Assembly (NCBI GenBank): GCA_030762895.1
Contig: CM061062.1
Location: 235,215,379-235,279,378, forward strand
Direction of reading: 5' to 3'
DNA length: 64,000 nt
Source of the DNA: Sophora flavescens
Taxonomy: Eukaryota; Streptophyta; Magnoliopsida; Fabales; Fabaceae
The translations under genes and the position numbers were made by a program. Below the pieces are notes generated by a model that was not told the origin of the DNA, did not search any database, and saw only the letters and a program-made list of their open reading frames with translations. Shown here in pieces: positions 44,719 through 56,671 of the stretch. Position 1 is the first letter of the stretch, and the number at the start of each line of letters is the position of its first letter.

Positions 44719-46181
44719 GGTGCACTTACAATTTGAGAAATTACATACAAATTCCAGAGAATTGAAAAGTAAACAAATCAAATTAAGATTACACCAATAA
44801 GAACAATTACACCACCAAAAATCAAAAGAAATTAAGTACAATCCAACAAGGAACAAATACACTTAAAAGAACAAGTGAAAGAAAAGAATTACAAGTCAAA
44901 AATGAATATTACAAGGACCTCACCACTCACTCACCATTCACTCAAAGATTGCCACTCATGTATATTACTCAATATAGACTTTTACAAGATGGTTTTCTCT
45001 CTTGTCTCTTTCCACTCAAGAGCATCCTCCTCAAGGGATCTACAAGTTGAAACAATATCTCAACACTTAGTCTCCATTAAACAAATGACAAATCAACCAA
45101 TAGGCAATCAATTCAAAGAGGTTAAGAATTTTGAAAACAACTAATACAAAACTAATGGAGTTTAGAAGACAAGCAAGAAAAGGGTCAAGAAGAATTGCAC
45201 ACTCAAATTGATGTGAAGAAGACAAGTTGAAAGAGTTCAACAAAGTATAATTCAAATTTAATCAAAGTGTAGTTGAACAAGTAATGATCAATGTGAAATG
45301 TGCTACACCAATTTGTGAAGGATCTATACAAATACAAGCATGTGAAATGGTGGCAAGTCTTTTACCTTTTGCTGGAATTTTCCAGAATCTACACTTTTGC
45401 CCCAAAACATTGTATATTTACGGTTTTGGCCCACCTTTTCTTTTTACACTAGAATTTTTTGTTTGTTTTTTTTAAACTTCAGCCACTTGAATTTTGCTAA
45501 TTACAATTTCACAGCAATTACACTTAATTTTCGAATTTACAAAAAGATCCTTCAATCATGAACAAATTTGGACATAATTGGTGTAATACTTGGAAATATG
45601 AACAATTCAAGTAGTGTAAAATAATTTCCAAGTGAATGAGCACAAATCAAGTAATTAGAGACCTAGATCTTTCATTAAAGTGGATGATAAACACATTATT
45701 TTCATAATTTGAATTTCATGAAGATCTATTAGGTTATAAAAATTTGAAATCATTGAAGCACTTTTGATTAAAATTTGAATCAATCTTACTAATGTGAATT
45801 GAAATTTGAATTTGAATTTTCAATTTGTTCAAATTCACAAAGTAAGGAAAATAGATCTATGCTTGAATTTTCAAGAAGCAACCAAAATCACATGTGATGG
45901 AAGAGCATATGGAATAGTTGGCGCCTAAAATGGAGTGAAAATGTGGAGGGAAGAAAATTTTTCACCAAAAATTCAAGCAAGATCAATTCAAACACATTTC
46001 AAATTCTAGATCCATGCCCACAATTGGATTCAAATTACTTTTCATCACCAAATTAATGTGGTAAATGGTGTCACTACTAATGAATTTTTCATTATGAATT
46101 TTGCTCCAAATCAAAGATCATCATAGAATTTGAAAAAAAAATTGATCAAAAATTCAAAACAATTGAAGATCAAAGATCTAG
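44719..46181 (-). other. Untranslated leader of the Reina-like element
   Basis: Between PBS and gag start. A/T-rich, no gene supported; short open frames on both strands are judged accidental. Confidence 0.5.
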
Positions 46182-46183
46182 CT

Positions 46184-46195
46184 CTAGATACCACT
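46184..46195 (-). promoter_or_regulatory. Primer binding site, tRNA-iMet type (Reina-like element)
   Basis: Minus strand reads TGGTATCTAGAGC a few bases inside the right LTR, close to the common TGGTATCAGAGC primer site. It identifies the right LTR as the 5' LTR. Confidence 0.65.
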
Positions 46196-46198
46196 TTA

Positions 46199-47072
46199 TG
46201 TGATCAAGACATATATCACTAACATTTTAGGATCATTCTTTGATTTCAATTGCTAAAAATTCAAGATCAAACACAAACAAGAACAATTGATATGAAGCTT
46301 GATCTTCAAGTGAAGAATCAAGAGAAACAAAAGGAGTAGAAGAGAATAACAATTGATATATGAACTAGAAAGTAAATTGCAAGAAGTAAATGACAAGAAT
46401 TAAAGAGAAAGAATTAAAGAACAAAATAGAAAATGGAAAAGGTAGAGAAGAGGAAGAATGGCGCCACAATTGAATCATCTTTGGGAAGAAGATTGAATTG
46501 ATAAGGCAAAGGAGGATTCACCACTTGAATATGGAAATTCAAGATAAGAATCAATGGTTCAACTAATGAACCAAGAAGAGGTTAACTCTCAAGTCTCTAT
46601 AGAAATATCAAGTGTGAGAAAACTCAATTGTATTCAAACTTCTAAAATGATTTACACGAAGCCTATTTATAGGCTCATCCTACTTAAGGTGCAAGCTAGT
46701 CTAACTTGAAGTACAAGTTACTCTTACTTAAGGTGAAAGTTAGTCTAATTTTAAGAGCACCTCTCTAAGTCCTAATGGGCTTGGAACACTCTTAAGCCCA
46801 ATTACAAGCCTAACTAAATCAAGCCCCGTACATAATTTCGTGCCACACTTGAAGCCCAATTTTAGTCATGATAGACACCGAATCAGCTCTTGAGTCAATA
46901 ATAATATTTGTAGATAATATTCTAATCTTTCCAACGCATCCAAGATCACTTCAATCGGATATCTACAACTCAAGAAACAGCCAAAATAGTGAAGCGGGTT
47001 TGATTTGGATTTGCTTCAAAGTTGATTTGCCCCCATTGGTCCATTAAGGTTGTGTTTCCTAGCCTCACATCA
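46199..47072 (-). repeat. 5' LTR of the Reina-like element (874 bp)
   Basis: TGTGATCAAGACATAT ... CCTCACATCA. Pairs with 38956-39769. Confidence 0.85.
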
Positions 47073-47191
47073 ACCTGATACCAATTTGATAAGATCTATA
47101 ATATGCAAAACAGAATTTTATTATTTGAACCCCTATGATACAACATATATCATAGGAATTGCTAATTTCAAGCCTCATTGTTTAAGATTAT

Positions 47192-48018
47192 AATGGCTCG
47201 TGGCGGGGGAAATATGGTTATGGCTGCAGCTGTGCAAGAGATGACACAAATGACTGTCGTGTTTGTGATACGCGAAGAAAGGAGAGCTGAAAAGCAGAGG
47301 ACTGGATGAATTCCTACATAGAAATCCGTCGGAATTCAAGGGCGAGTTTAAGCTTGAGAGAGCTGAGCTTTGGATTCAATCTTTGGAAAATATTTTTGCT
47401 GCGATGAGGTGTACTGATAACTATAAGGTTACTTATGTTGCCTACATGCTGGTGGGCGATGCTGAGAATTGGTGGAGAGGTACTCGTCAATTGCTTGAGC
47501 ATAATCAACAAGTAGTCAACTGTGAAGATTTTTGGAGGAAGTTTCTAGAGAAGTATTTTCCAGCAAGTGCAAGAGACGCCAAAGAAATGGAATTTCTGCA
47601 GCTGAAGCAAGGTAGTGTGACCGTAGCTGAATACGACGCCAGATTCGAGAGCTTGGCGAAGTTTTCAGGCTATCTGTGTGACAACCCACATGAAGAGTGG
47701 AAGTGTCACAGGTTTGAAGGAGGTTTGCGGTATGAGCTCAAGGAAGTAGTAATTCCACTTGAAATATGTATATTTACGAAGTTGATGGACAAGTGTAGGC
47801 AAATTGAAGACTAGCTTGAAGGCTAGTCATGACACTAGACAGTAGGGTTTTGGACCGTCTAGGTTCAAGCGGGGAAACTATTACAATAACAACTGATTTC
47901 AGAGGAAGCCATACAACAGGCCGCAAGACCAGTAACAGTTCCAACAAAGATCTTTTGGTGGAAGCAGTGGAGGTTCTGGATCATCTAGGAATCTTCCACA
48001 GAATTGCATGAAGTGTGG
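47192..48018 (+). pseudogene. Gag of a Tekay-type gypsy element, cut by an LTR insertion
   Basis: ATG near 47192 (ARGGGNMVMAAAVQ) opens a short frame with a stop near 47306. From 47290 the capsid reads EFKGEFKLERAELWIQSLE, GDAENWWRGTRQLLE, FWRKFLEKYFPASARDAKEM, RFEGGLRYELK. It stops at TAG 47812, then a degenerate glycine/serine-rich linker runs to CMKCG, the first half of a zinc knuckle, at about 48006-48018. There the LTR at 48019 begins. It is close to the family A gag and different from the gag at 50754. The rest of this element is not in the window. The 47073-47191 stretch holds TGATACCA and TGATAAGATC words and no gene. Confidence 0.8.
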
Positions 48019-48139
48019 TGTAACAACCCGTTTTTCGTTAAGCGCTTTTATGTATGCCTTGTTTGTTAGGAAGGTTTAGAATGAGCTAAGTGGGGTTTTA
48101 GGTGGAAATCCCTTTGTTAGGCTTGTGTCTTGTGACTTT

Positions 48140-48310
48140 CCGAGTCACAAGCACGACCGTGCTTGTTAGAGAGCACGACCTTGCTCATTGGGCTAGCGCA
48201 CCTCGCTGACGCTAAGTTGAACACGCCCGTACTCAATGGCGGACCGCACCTCGTAAGCACTAAGTTGAGCACACTCGTGCTCAAGGAGGAGCACGACCAT
48301 GCTCAGGTCT
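48140..48310. repeat. GAGCACG(A/C)CCGTGCTC palindrome cluster 1
   Basis: Repeated near-palindromes such as AGCACGACCGTGCTT and GAGCACGACCATGCTCA, mixed with GCACCTCGCTGACGCTAAG units. A second cluster lies at 49210-49370. Confidence 0.8.
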
Positions 48311-49209
48311 GTGTCATTAAATATAGAACAATAATCGAGGGTTTTAGTAAAAACCCTATTTTGGCAACAACAGCCACCCTAGTGCGGCTACCAACCTTTT
48401 CTTCCCTATTTTCCCTAAACCCAGAGCATTGTTGGAGCTTTAGAGACTCTTGGGAACGTCTAGTTCGTCGGTGTTGATCCCTATAGGTAACGGTTCCTTC
48501 CCTTTAGAGTTTCCTTTTCTATTATTTAGATTTGGGAACTAATTGGTTAAATTTCTTGTTTGACCAAGGCCTGGAAGCAGACTGAGCCGCTTAAGGGGAC
48601 GTGACCGATTTGTCGTTTGGAGTGTTGTTGAGGAATCTTCTTACCAGGTATGGGGAGAAGGATAGTGTATTCACTAGGCAAGGGGGGTAGCGTAAGATGA
48701 GCGGTTCCCATATCCCCGTTATATGTTGTTATTAAATGTTATTACTGTCATGTTATGTTTGATTATGTCTATGCCTAAACTGTTGTTGATGCCATGATCT
48801 GCCTGGTTGTGTGAGTTAATTATCATAAGTGTTGGTTGATTATGGTATGCCTATTGTTTGTAATCCTATGTTGTATGCCAATGATGTATAAATAGTTGAA
48901 TCTGTTCATGATATGAATATGACTGCTATGTTGTTGTTGTTATGCATTGATTGACTAAATGTTGATTGGCTGAGTGTTGGTTAATGTTGAACATGTTAAT
49001 AAGACCCTAACTGGCTAATTTAGGACTCTTAATTAACGTAATGATTAAGGGATTAACTCCCCAGAGTTTCATAAGACATGAAATATTAGTGAGAGATGAG
49101 GTTTGATGCCAATTGGATTAGTCAATGGACCCTAGGATTTGATTTGAGAGCGTTAGGGAGCCAAAAATCCAAGAACAATAACTTGAATATGCCTAGAACA
49201 GTATGGCTG

Positions 49210-49370
49210 GCCCAGGAGCACGACCGTACTGAACAGGGAGCACGCCCGTGCTCTCAGTTGAATTCTGGAAGATGGCCACACATTGAGAACGACCGTGCAA
49301 GACAGTGAGCACAACCGTGCTCCACTTAAGTGGCAGCACGCCCGTGCTGGGGTGAGCACGCCCGTGCTCC
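49210..49370. repeat. GAGCACG(A/C)CCGTGCTC palindrome cluster 2
   Basis: At least five near-palindromic units (GGAGCACGACCGTACTGAAC, GAGCACGCCCGTGCTC and others) within 160 bp. The same cluster exists in the LTR of the second element at 60045-60215. Confidence 0.8.
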
Positions 49371-50584
49371 CCTTACTGGTCAGAACGTGAATTAAAGATT
49401 CTAAAGGGGTGTTTCACCCCAGTTATCCCCAATAATGTAATAAGATACCAATCGAATAAGAAGAGCTAGATAACTTAATTAAAGAATAATTAAGATAAAT
49501 AAAAATAATAAGTTGGTTAAGCCGGTGCCCTTCTGGGTTACCACACGTTGTTATGCTTTGGTGCTCTTTGGCCAAAGTGGCCTCGATGCTTTTTGGTCGA
49601 GGTGTTGATAAGTTGAACCTTAGTGCTTTTTGGCTAAGGGGGCCTTGACCCAGAGGGGTTAGGATGTTGATGTTGACGTTGATGTTGGTGATAAGTCTTG
49701 GGTGTTTATTGGCCCAAACAAAGGAGGTGGTTGCCTTGTTTGTTGTTATGTTGATGCATTCATACTTTGAAGTTGTTAGTGGGGGAAGTTCAACAGATGG
49801 GAGGTCATCCTAGAGTTTGACGATCTGGCCAAGTCTCGGGTGGTTTATCCAAGGTTTGATAAACCGTGCGCCCCCACGGTGGCGTGCCCTCGTTATGGTG
49901 CATCGGCTATCCAAGGGGTTCTCCCATGGTTTGGTGGACTGCCGGCGTTGGTGCTTTTTGGCCAATGTGGAAATGTAACTCCGAAGTTGCCTTCCTAAGA
50001 TACTTTGGATCCACATGCATAACGGAGTAGCGGATTAGTATTGCACCGCATAGCATATGTTGGTTTGAGATGACATGTTGATATGAGTATATTATGATGA
50101 TGTTATATGTTGTGTATTGCTATACTATGTTATGATGTATGTTCATCTTGCTTGACTACTTCTATGGCGTTGTGTTTACATGATTTCTTACTCCCCGTTT
50201 CTATTTGTTTGTTGTTGGCATGTATCTCTTTATGCAGAGGATGATGAGTAGCCAGTGGAGGAGTGACTCTGAGGAGCCACACTCTAACTAGGATGTTTAG
50301 TCTTATAGTTGATAGTTTAGTTAGCAGTTTCAATTGTATTCCGAGGATTTCATTCCGAAACGGTTATACTAGCTATGTATGTGACATCGGGGTTGGGTTA
50401 TGTTTCTGTTTATGTTTTTTTTATGTTTTATCTTTTTAAAACTATGTTTCTTTCCGCGTTGAGATGTTACAATGTGGTATCTTTTACCCAGTTTTTATTT
50501 TATTGAAATAAATGCATGTTTTTATATTACCTCTATTAATAAATGTTTTATATTAACGTGTGGGGTAAAGGGTGTCACATTTAG

Positions 50585-50596
50585 TGGTATCAGAGC
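50585..50596 (+). promoter_or_regulatory. Primer binding site, tRNA-iMet (element T1)
   Basis: TGGTATCAGAGC, exact consensus plant initiator-Met PBS, five bases after the LTR end. Confidence 0.9.
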
Positions 50597-50753
50597 AGGT
50601 CTGTCCTATCAGGCCGTGGTATGAGTCTGTTGTGTGCTCTTGTTTGAATTGTCTATACTTGTTATAGACAATGATGCTTAAAGTTTGAGCTTATCACTTT
50701 TCCTTCTTATTTTCTCTGTATTTAATGGCTGTTTTGGACTTGTACAGGAACTC

Positions 50754-51713
50754 ATGGAAGGAAGCGGAGGCAGAAACGATCAGGTAATTGCTGATGCATT
50801 GGCACTCCTTGCCAAAGCTATCGTGCAAGTTCAGAACAACAACAACGGATGACCAGCTGAGTTTCAGGGTCTTGACAAGTTCCATCGGAACAATCCGCCG
50901 TCTTTCAGAAGAGCTTATGATCCCGAGGGAGTTTTGTTGTGGATGAGAGAAATCAAGATGATCTTCAGAGCTATGGACTGCAATGATCAGCAGCAGGTTA
51001 TATTCTCCACCTTTATACTCACTGAGGAGGCTGTGCACTGGTGGGAGAACTGTCGTCAGAGGATGGTGGCTGAGGGTACAACAGTCACCTGGGCTGTGTT
51101 CAGAGATAGGTTCTTGGAGAAGTATTTTCCTGCGGATGTATGTGACAAGAAAGAGATGGAATTCTTGTGGATGAAGCAAGGAAGTATGTCAGTTGATGAG
51201 TATGCGGCTAAGTTCGCGGAGCTGACTAGGTATTACACACCTTATCAGGTCATGGTGGATGATCGGTCAAAATGTGTCAAGTTTGAGGATGGCCTTCGTC
51301 CGGAGATCAAGCAGGCGATCAGTTATCAGGAGATCAGAGTTTTCCCAACCTTGGTGAACAAGTTTAGGATCTATGAGGATGCCTACAAGTCCAGAGTGGC
51401 CAGTTTCAGGAATGCAGACAGCCAGGGTAACAAGAGGAAAGAGCAGAAGGACAAGGGCAAGCAGCGTTATGCTCCAACCGACAAGGATTTCAAGCAGAGT
51501 GGCAGGTAGCCACAATTTTCTTATGATAGGTCCAGGGGTGGCAATTCCAATGCCTCTAGACCCATGAAGTGCGGTAAGTGCGGCGCACCAGATCACTTCA
51601 CTACCCAGTGCAAGGAATCGGACGTCATCTGCTTTAGGTGTGGCAAGTCTGGTCATATCAGTCGGGATTGTGGAGGGGCAAAGTTAGAGCCTCCAAGTGC
51701 TAGCAAGAGTTAG
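50754..51713 (+). pseudogene. Gag of element T1 (capsid plus two zinc knuckles), with stops
   Basis: Capsid/nucleocapsid polyprotein segment. ATG at 50754 opens EGSGGRNDQVIADALALLAK. TGA at about 50850 interrupts after NNNNG. The main body 50860-51510 reads NPPSFRRAYDPEG, ILTEEAVHWWENCRQRM, RFLEKYFPADVCDKKEMEF, KCVKFEDGLRPEIKQAI. A TAG at 51508 interrupts the basic linker, then two CCHC knuckles follow: CGKCGAPDHFTTQC (51568-51609) and CFRCGKSGHISRDC (about 51630-51671). A further TAG lies at 51711. The gene is recognisable end to end, so damage is modest, but it cannot be translated whole. Confidence 0.85.
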
Positions 51714-54700
51714 CAGTCTCAGGCTAATCGACTGAAGACCACTGGAAGAGTCTTTACTCTTAGTGGAGCTGAGGTTTCCGAGTTTGATGACTTGATCCAA
51801 GGTATGTGCTTAATTGATTGAACTCCTTTAACTGTATTTTATGACTCGATTGCTACACACTTGTTTATATCACATGATAGGGTCAAGAGTTTGAATTTGC
51901 CTGTTACCTTTCTTTAGTATGATTTGGTTGTCTCTACGCCTACAAACAAGACTGTTCTCACTTCACTTGCATACAAGAATTGTCATGTTACTATTAATGA
52001 TAGGACTTTTATTGTTGATCTTGTATGCTTACCTTTAAAACATCTTGATATTTTTCTTGGCATGGACTGATTATCTTCCAACCATGTCCTTTTAAATTGT
52101 TTTGGTAAAACCTTGATTTTTGGAACTTCTGAGGAGTCTAAGAATCCGACCTTTCTCTCTGCCAACCAAGTGAAAGCTTCGATGAAAAACGAAGCCCAAG
52201 TGTTCATGATGTTTTCTTCCCTGGAAGTTGAGAGCCTTCCTGATGTCGGAAGTATGCCTGTGGTGCGGGAGTTTCCTAAAGTGTTCCCGGGGGTTTACGA
52301 ACTACCCCCAGAGAGAGATGTGGAGTTCACCATAGATTTAGTACCTGGCACCGGGTCTATTTCCATAGAGCCCTATAGAATGTCCCCTCTAGAGCTAGCT
52401 AAGTTGAAGGAACAATCAGAGGAACTTTTCCAAAAGCAGTTTATTAGGCCTAGCGTATCCCCATGGGGAGCGCCAATGTTTCTAGTAAAGAAGAAGGATG
52501 GTAGTATGAGGTTGTGTCGACTATCGACAGCTCAACAAGGTGACCATTAAGAATCCGTATCCCCTCCCTTGGATTGATGATCTTATGGATCAGTTGATCA
52601 GAGCCTGTGTCTTTTCGAAGATATATTTGAGGTCAGGATACCACCAGATCCGGGTTAAGTTTGAGGACATCCCGAAGACAGCGTTTAGGACGCGTTATGG
52701 TCACTATGAGTACTTGGTTATGCCCTTTGGTGTGACCAATGCTCCTGCTGTGTTCATGTACTACATGAGCAAGACCTTTCACCCTTACTTGGATAAGTTT
52801 GTGGTGGTTTTTATAGATGACATCTTAGTGTACTCCAAGACCAAGGAGGAACATGAGGAATACTTGAGGGTTGTCTTACAGACCCATAAAGAAAAGTGGT
52901 TGTATGCTAAGTTGTCTAAGTGTGAGTTCTGGCAAGAAGAGGTGAGTTTCTTAGGACACATCATCTCTAAAGGTGGGATAACCGTGGACCCGGCTAAGGT
53001 AGAGATGGTGCTCATGTGGGAAGTGCCGAAGTCAGTGACCGAGATTAGGAGTTTCTTGAGTTTAGCAAGGTACTATAGGAGGTTTATAGAAGGTTTCTCT
53101 AAGTTAGCCTTATCCTTAACCCGTCTCACCAAAAAGGGACAGTTGTTTGTGTGGGACTCTAAGTGTGAAGAAAGTTTCCAAACCCTTAAGAATAGGTTAA
53201 CATCAACACCAGTGTTAGTTTTTCCAGACCCTAGTAAACCTTTTGTAGTGTACTGTGATGCATCGAAGCAAGGTTTAGGTGGGGTGTTGATTCAAGATGG
53301 TAAGGTAGTAGCTTATGCTTCTAGACAGTTGAAAACCCACGAGAAGAACTACCCTACCCATGACCTAGAGTTAGGAGCTGTGGTATTTGCCTTAAAGATC
53401 TGGAGGCATTACCTTTATGGAGCAAAGTTTGAGGTCTTTAGTGATCATAAGAGTTTGAAGTATCTCTTTGATCAGAAAGAGTTGAATATGAGGTAGGATT
53501 ATGAGTTTGATCTAACCTACCACCCAGGAAAAGCCAATGTAGTGGAAGATGCTCTAAGTAGGAAAACCTTGCACGTCTCTGCTTTGATGGTTAGGGAGAT
53601 GGATCTGATTGAGGAGTTTAGAGACCTGAGTTTAGCTTGGGAGGTTACCCCTAAGAGAATTAGGCTTGGAACCTTAAAGGTCACCAATAGTTTGATGGAT
53701 CAAGTTAGAGAAGGTCAGAAAGATAGACCAGTTTCTATTAGACCAGAGAGAGTTGCTCACTCACTATAGAAACCTTAGCTTTAAGGAAGGAAGTTATGGA
53801 GTTTTGAGGTTCATGGATAGAGTCTGTATACCAGACGTCCCGGAGCTTAGAAAGTTGATCCTTGAAGAAGGACATAGGAGTGGACTGAGTGTGCACCCTG
53901 GTGCCACTAAGATGTATCAAGATCTTAAGAGGATGTTTTGGTGGCCTAGGATGAAGAAAGATGTGGCTGAGTTTATGTATGCTTGTTTAGTGTACCAAAA
54001 GGCTAAGATAGAACACCAAAAGTCGTCAAGTAAGTTGCAACCGTTAAGTATCCCAGAATGGAAATGGGACAGTATATCCATGGATTTTGTGTCTGGACTC
54101 CCTAGGACTCCAACTGGTTTTGAGGCTATATGGGTTGTTGTGGATGGACTGACTAAGTCCGCCCATTTCATCCCTATGAATATGGAGTATCCTTTAGAAA
54201 AGTTGGCTAAGTTGTACATCAGAGAGATAGTTAGGTTGCATGGTGTACCTTCTAGCATAGTTTCTGATAGAGACCCGAGGTTTACGTCTAGGTTTTGGAA
54301 TAGTTTGCAAGAGGCTTTAGGAACCAAGCTTAGGCTAAGTTCAGCTTATCACCCATAGACTAATGTCAGTCTGAGCGAACCATCCAGTCCTTAGAGGACT
54401 TGTTTAGAGCTCGTGTGCTAGAACAGTCGGGTAGTTGGGACAAGTTCTTGCCCCTGATAGAGTTTACCTACAAAAATAGTTTCCATTCCAGTATTGGGAT
54501 GACACCTTATGAAGCTCTTTATGGGAGGAGATGTAGGACACCCTTGTGTTGGAGTGAACCTGGTGATAGTGTGGTGTTAGGACCTGAGGTAGTGCAAGAA
54601 ACCACAGATAAAGTGAGGATGATTTAGGAAAAGATGAAAGTGGCACAAAGTAGGCAAAAGAGCTACCATGACAAAAGGAGGAAGGCGCTCGAATTCCAGG

Positions 54701-55016
54701 AAGGTGACCATGTGTTCTTGAGAGTTACCCTGATAAATGGGGTTGGTAGAGTGATGAAAGCGAAGAAACTTACTCCTAGATTCATTGGTCCATACCAAAT
54801 TCTAAAAAGAGTCGGTGAAGTCGCCTACCAAATAGCCTTACCACCGTTTTTATCCAATCTTCATAGTGTCTTTGATGTGTCCCAACTCAGAAAGTACATT
54901 CATGACCCTAGTCACGTGATAGTCCCCGATACCATACAGTTAACAGAGAACTTGACTTTTGAGGTATTACCCCTTCGAGTCGAGGAAAGGAGGGTGAAGC
55001 AGATTGCTAGAAAATA
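51714..55016 (+). pseudogene. Pol of element T1: protease, RT, RNase H, integrase; many lesions
   Basis: Order protease-RT-RNase H-integrase marks Ty3/gypsy. Protease near 51840 shows YDSIATHLFIS (active-site glycine position altered), with stops near 51915 and 52068. RT starts about 52260 (EFPKVFPG, RMSPLELAKLKEQ). A small deletion near 52521 shifts the frame, then RT continues 52540-53100 with [12 protein letters not shown] (the catalytic aspartate position is tyrosine), [22 protein letters not shown]. RNase H 53230-53495 has [13 protein letters not shown], with a TAG at 53494. Integrase: HHCC finger 53870-54000 (last cysteine pair altered, ACLVYQKAK), core with [20 protein letters not shown], stops near 54356 and 54625. 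The C-terminal part ends in a chromodomain-like start (VEERRVKQIARK), where homology ends at about 55016. Tekay lineage inferred. Confidence 0.9.
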
Positions 55017-55017
55017 A

Positions 55018-55563
55018 GAAATTAGTTGATTGGGATGGTCTTGTTATGCAACATATGTTTGACATGAGGACAGGTGGCTCTTTGCCATACGGGCACTTGA
55101 TTACCCGAATTCTGCGACATGTCCGTGTCAATCTCACTGGGGAAGCCAAACTTGATGGGACTCTCAACATGATGTGCATTGAACATCATGGAGATGTTTG
55201 GGAGTATAAACACTAAAGGAAGCTGTACTCTTTTGCTGACGATTAACCATCTACCACTACGGGTGCATCTTCATCATCACAGGCTCCTTCTACTGCTGCT
55301 TCACCAGAGGTTATGTCTCGCTTGCAGAGTATCTTAGCAGAAGTTTGGGTCAACACCACTGAGATTCGTGCCAACTCCACTACCATTCGAGAGATTGGTA
55401 ATCAGGAGCAAGCTTTGGCGCATCGCGTAGCTGATGCAGAGATTTTCATTGACAGTCCTATTCGAGCACCGCTTCAGTCTACAGTTGGTCTAGATGACGA
55501 CGGTGACTATGATACAGTTGGTGATGATGAGGTGGATGATGATGAGGAGGAGGATGACGCTTG
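55018..55563 (+). pseudogene. 3'-terminal open frame of a SIRE-like retroelement, fragment
   Basis: Sequence identity changes abruptly near 55017. Frame 55004-55213 reads GGSLPYGHLITRILRHVRVN, wording found in legume retroelement-associated 'putative plant transposon protein' domains. After a stop at about 55214, frame 55313-55563 begins MSRLQSILAEVWVNTTEIRA, has a coiled-coil-like stretch and ends in a strongly acidic tail (DDDGDYD...DDDEEEDD). It is followed by a polypurine tract and a copia-type LTR, so it would be the extra reading frame located after pol. An envelope-like role, proposed for SIRE elements, is not demonstrable here. Confidence 0.45.
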
Positions 55564-55907
55564 ATCTTCTGTGTTTCTAATTTTATTACTCTGCATTTAT
55601 CATGACTATTTTCTTTTGGATGAATGTACCCATATTTTAAGACTTATTCACTCATACTGCACGTGAACTTATTTTATTTGCATGAATATATGCCTTGCTA
55701 TGTATGTTTATATCCCGTTTTTTGATAATGCCAAAAGGGGGAGAGTGATATAGGCTATATATACTAGAATGCTTCAGGGAGGGTGATTTGAATAAATGCA
55801 TGAAGTGAGTGGGAGTAGAGCTTGTATCTATGTTTGAATTATAATGATCTTTATGATATTAAGCTAATCCCTCCTTGAGATGTTTGTCATCATCAAAAAG
55901 GGGAGTA
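55564..55907 (+). other. Spacer with polypurine tracts before SIRE-like LTR
   Basis: CCAAAAGGGGGAGAG at about 55730 and CAAAAAGGGGAG at 55893-55905, both of the SIRE polypurine type. No gene. Confidence 0.55.
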
Positions 55908-56269
55908 TGTGAATATATGCCTCATATGTTATTTGTTTTGATGATGAACAAAAGAAAAAGGACCAGGAGGACTAAAGTGCAAAAAGCGGAAGATTATAAA
56001 GCAAGCAAGCATAAGTGGTAAAATGGGAATTTTATAATTTGTATTGTTTGTTTTATAATCATATGTAAATGGTAAGTAGATTTCTCAACTTAGTATTGGT
56101 CCCACACACACACTTATTTAAACATATGCCTAATTGCTTAACATGTGCTTAAATGTTTTTGACATGTGTTTTATATGGGTTAAAACTAACAATTAACTAA
56201 CCTTAATGAGAGATCATTTTCCTTAATTGTCAAGTATTTCAAATTCAAATTTACACGCACCATAATCGA

Positions 56270-56600
56270 TTATGATCTTGCTATAATCGATTATGAGTCG
56301 AGACAAATTGGCTTTAATTGGTGTTAATGAGTAATTATGACATTGAAGCCATTGGATTTAAAATTTGAAATAATATGATCGATTATGATGTTGGTATTAT
56401 CGATTAGGTCCTCTCTGACTTCTCTTGGATTTCAAATAGAAACCCCATAATCGATTATATAATTGATTATGGCTTTTTATACAAAAGTCTTTGGACCCGT
56501 AATCGATTAGTATAATCGATTATAACCTTTCTGTTAAATGCGCACTTCCTGAGTTTTTAATTAAATAATCGATTATGGTCATGCAATAATTGATTATGGC
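56270..56600. repeat. Cluster of TAATCGATTA palindromes
   Basis: About ten exact or one-mismatch copies of TAATCGATTA (often CATAATCGATTATG) in 330 bp within the SIRE-like LTR, upstream of its TATA-like sequence. Confidence 0.85.
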
Positions 56601-56660
56601 TCGACATAAATGAATTTTAAGAGGCTTGAATTAATTTCTTTTTGAACTTTCACCTGTTTT

Positions 56661-56671
56661 CTATAAATAGG
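56661..56671 (+). promoter_or_regulatory. Candidate TATA box of the SIRE-like LTR
   Basis: CTATAAATAGG, a strong plant TATA box, located after the palindrome cluster where the U3 promoter is expected. Confidence 0.6.

Larger units (their letters stand above)
38956..47072 (-). mobile_element. Gypsy element (Reina-like), internally deleted, split by a Helitron
   Basis: Two direct LTRs (38956-39769 and 46199-47072) enclose minus-strand gag and a piece of RT. The PBS lies left of the right LTR and the polypurine tract right of the left LTR, so the element runs right to left. Protease, RNase H, integrase and most of RT are missing. No 5 bp duplication joins the outer flanks (TGTGA against ACCTG), which suggests recombination or a later rearrangement. 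Confidence 0.8.
48019..50579 (+). mobile_element. 5' LTR of Tekay-type gypsy element T1 (2561 bp)
   Basis: TGTAACAACCCG at 48019, GGTGTCACA at 50579, immediately before a PBS. It aligns along its whole length with 58848-61394, with clear divergence. It contains two clusters of GAGCACGACCGTGCTC-like palindromes and the TTTTTGGCCAAAGTGGCC block near 49570. No gene of its own. Confidence 0.9.
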
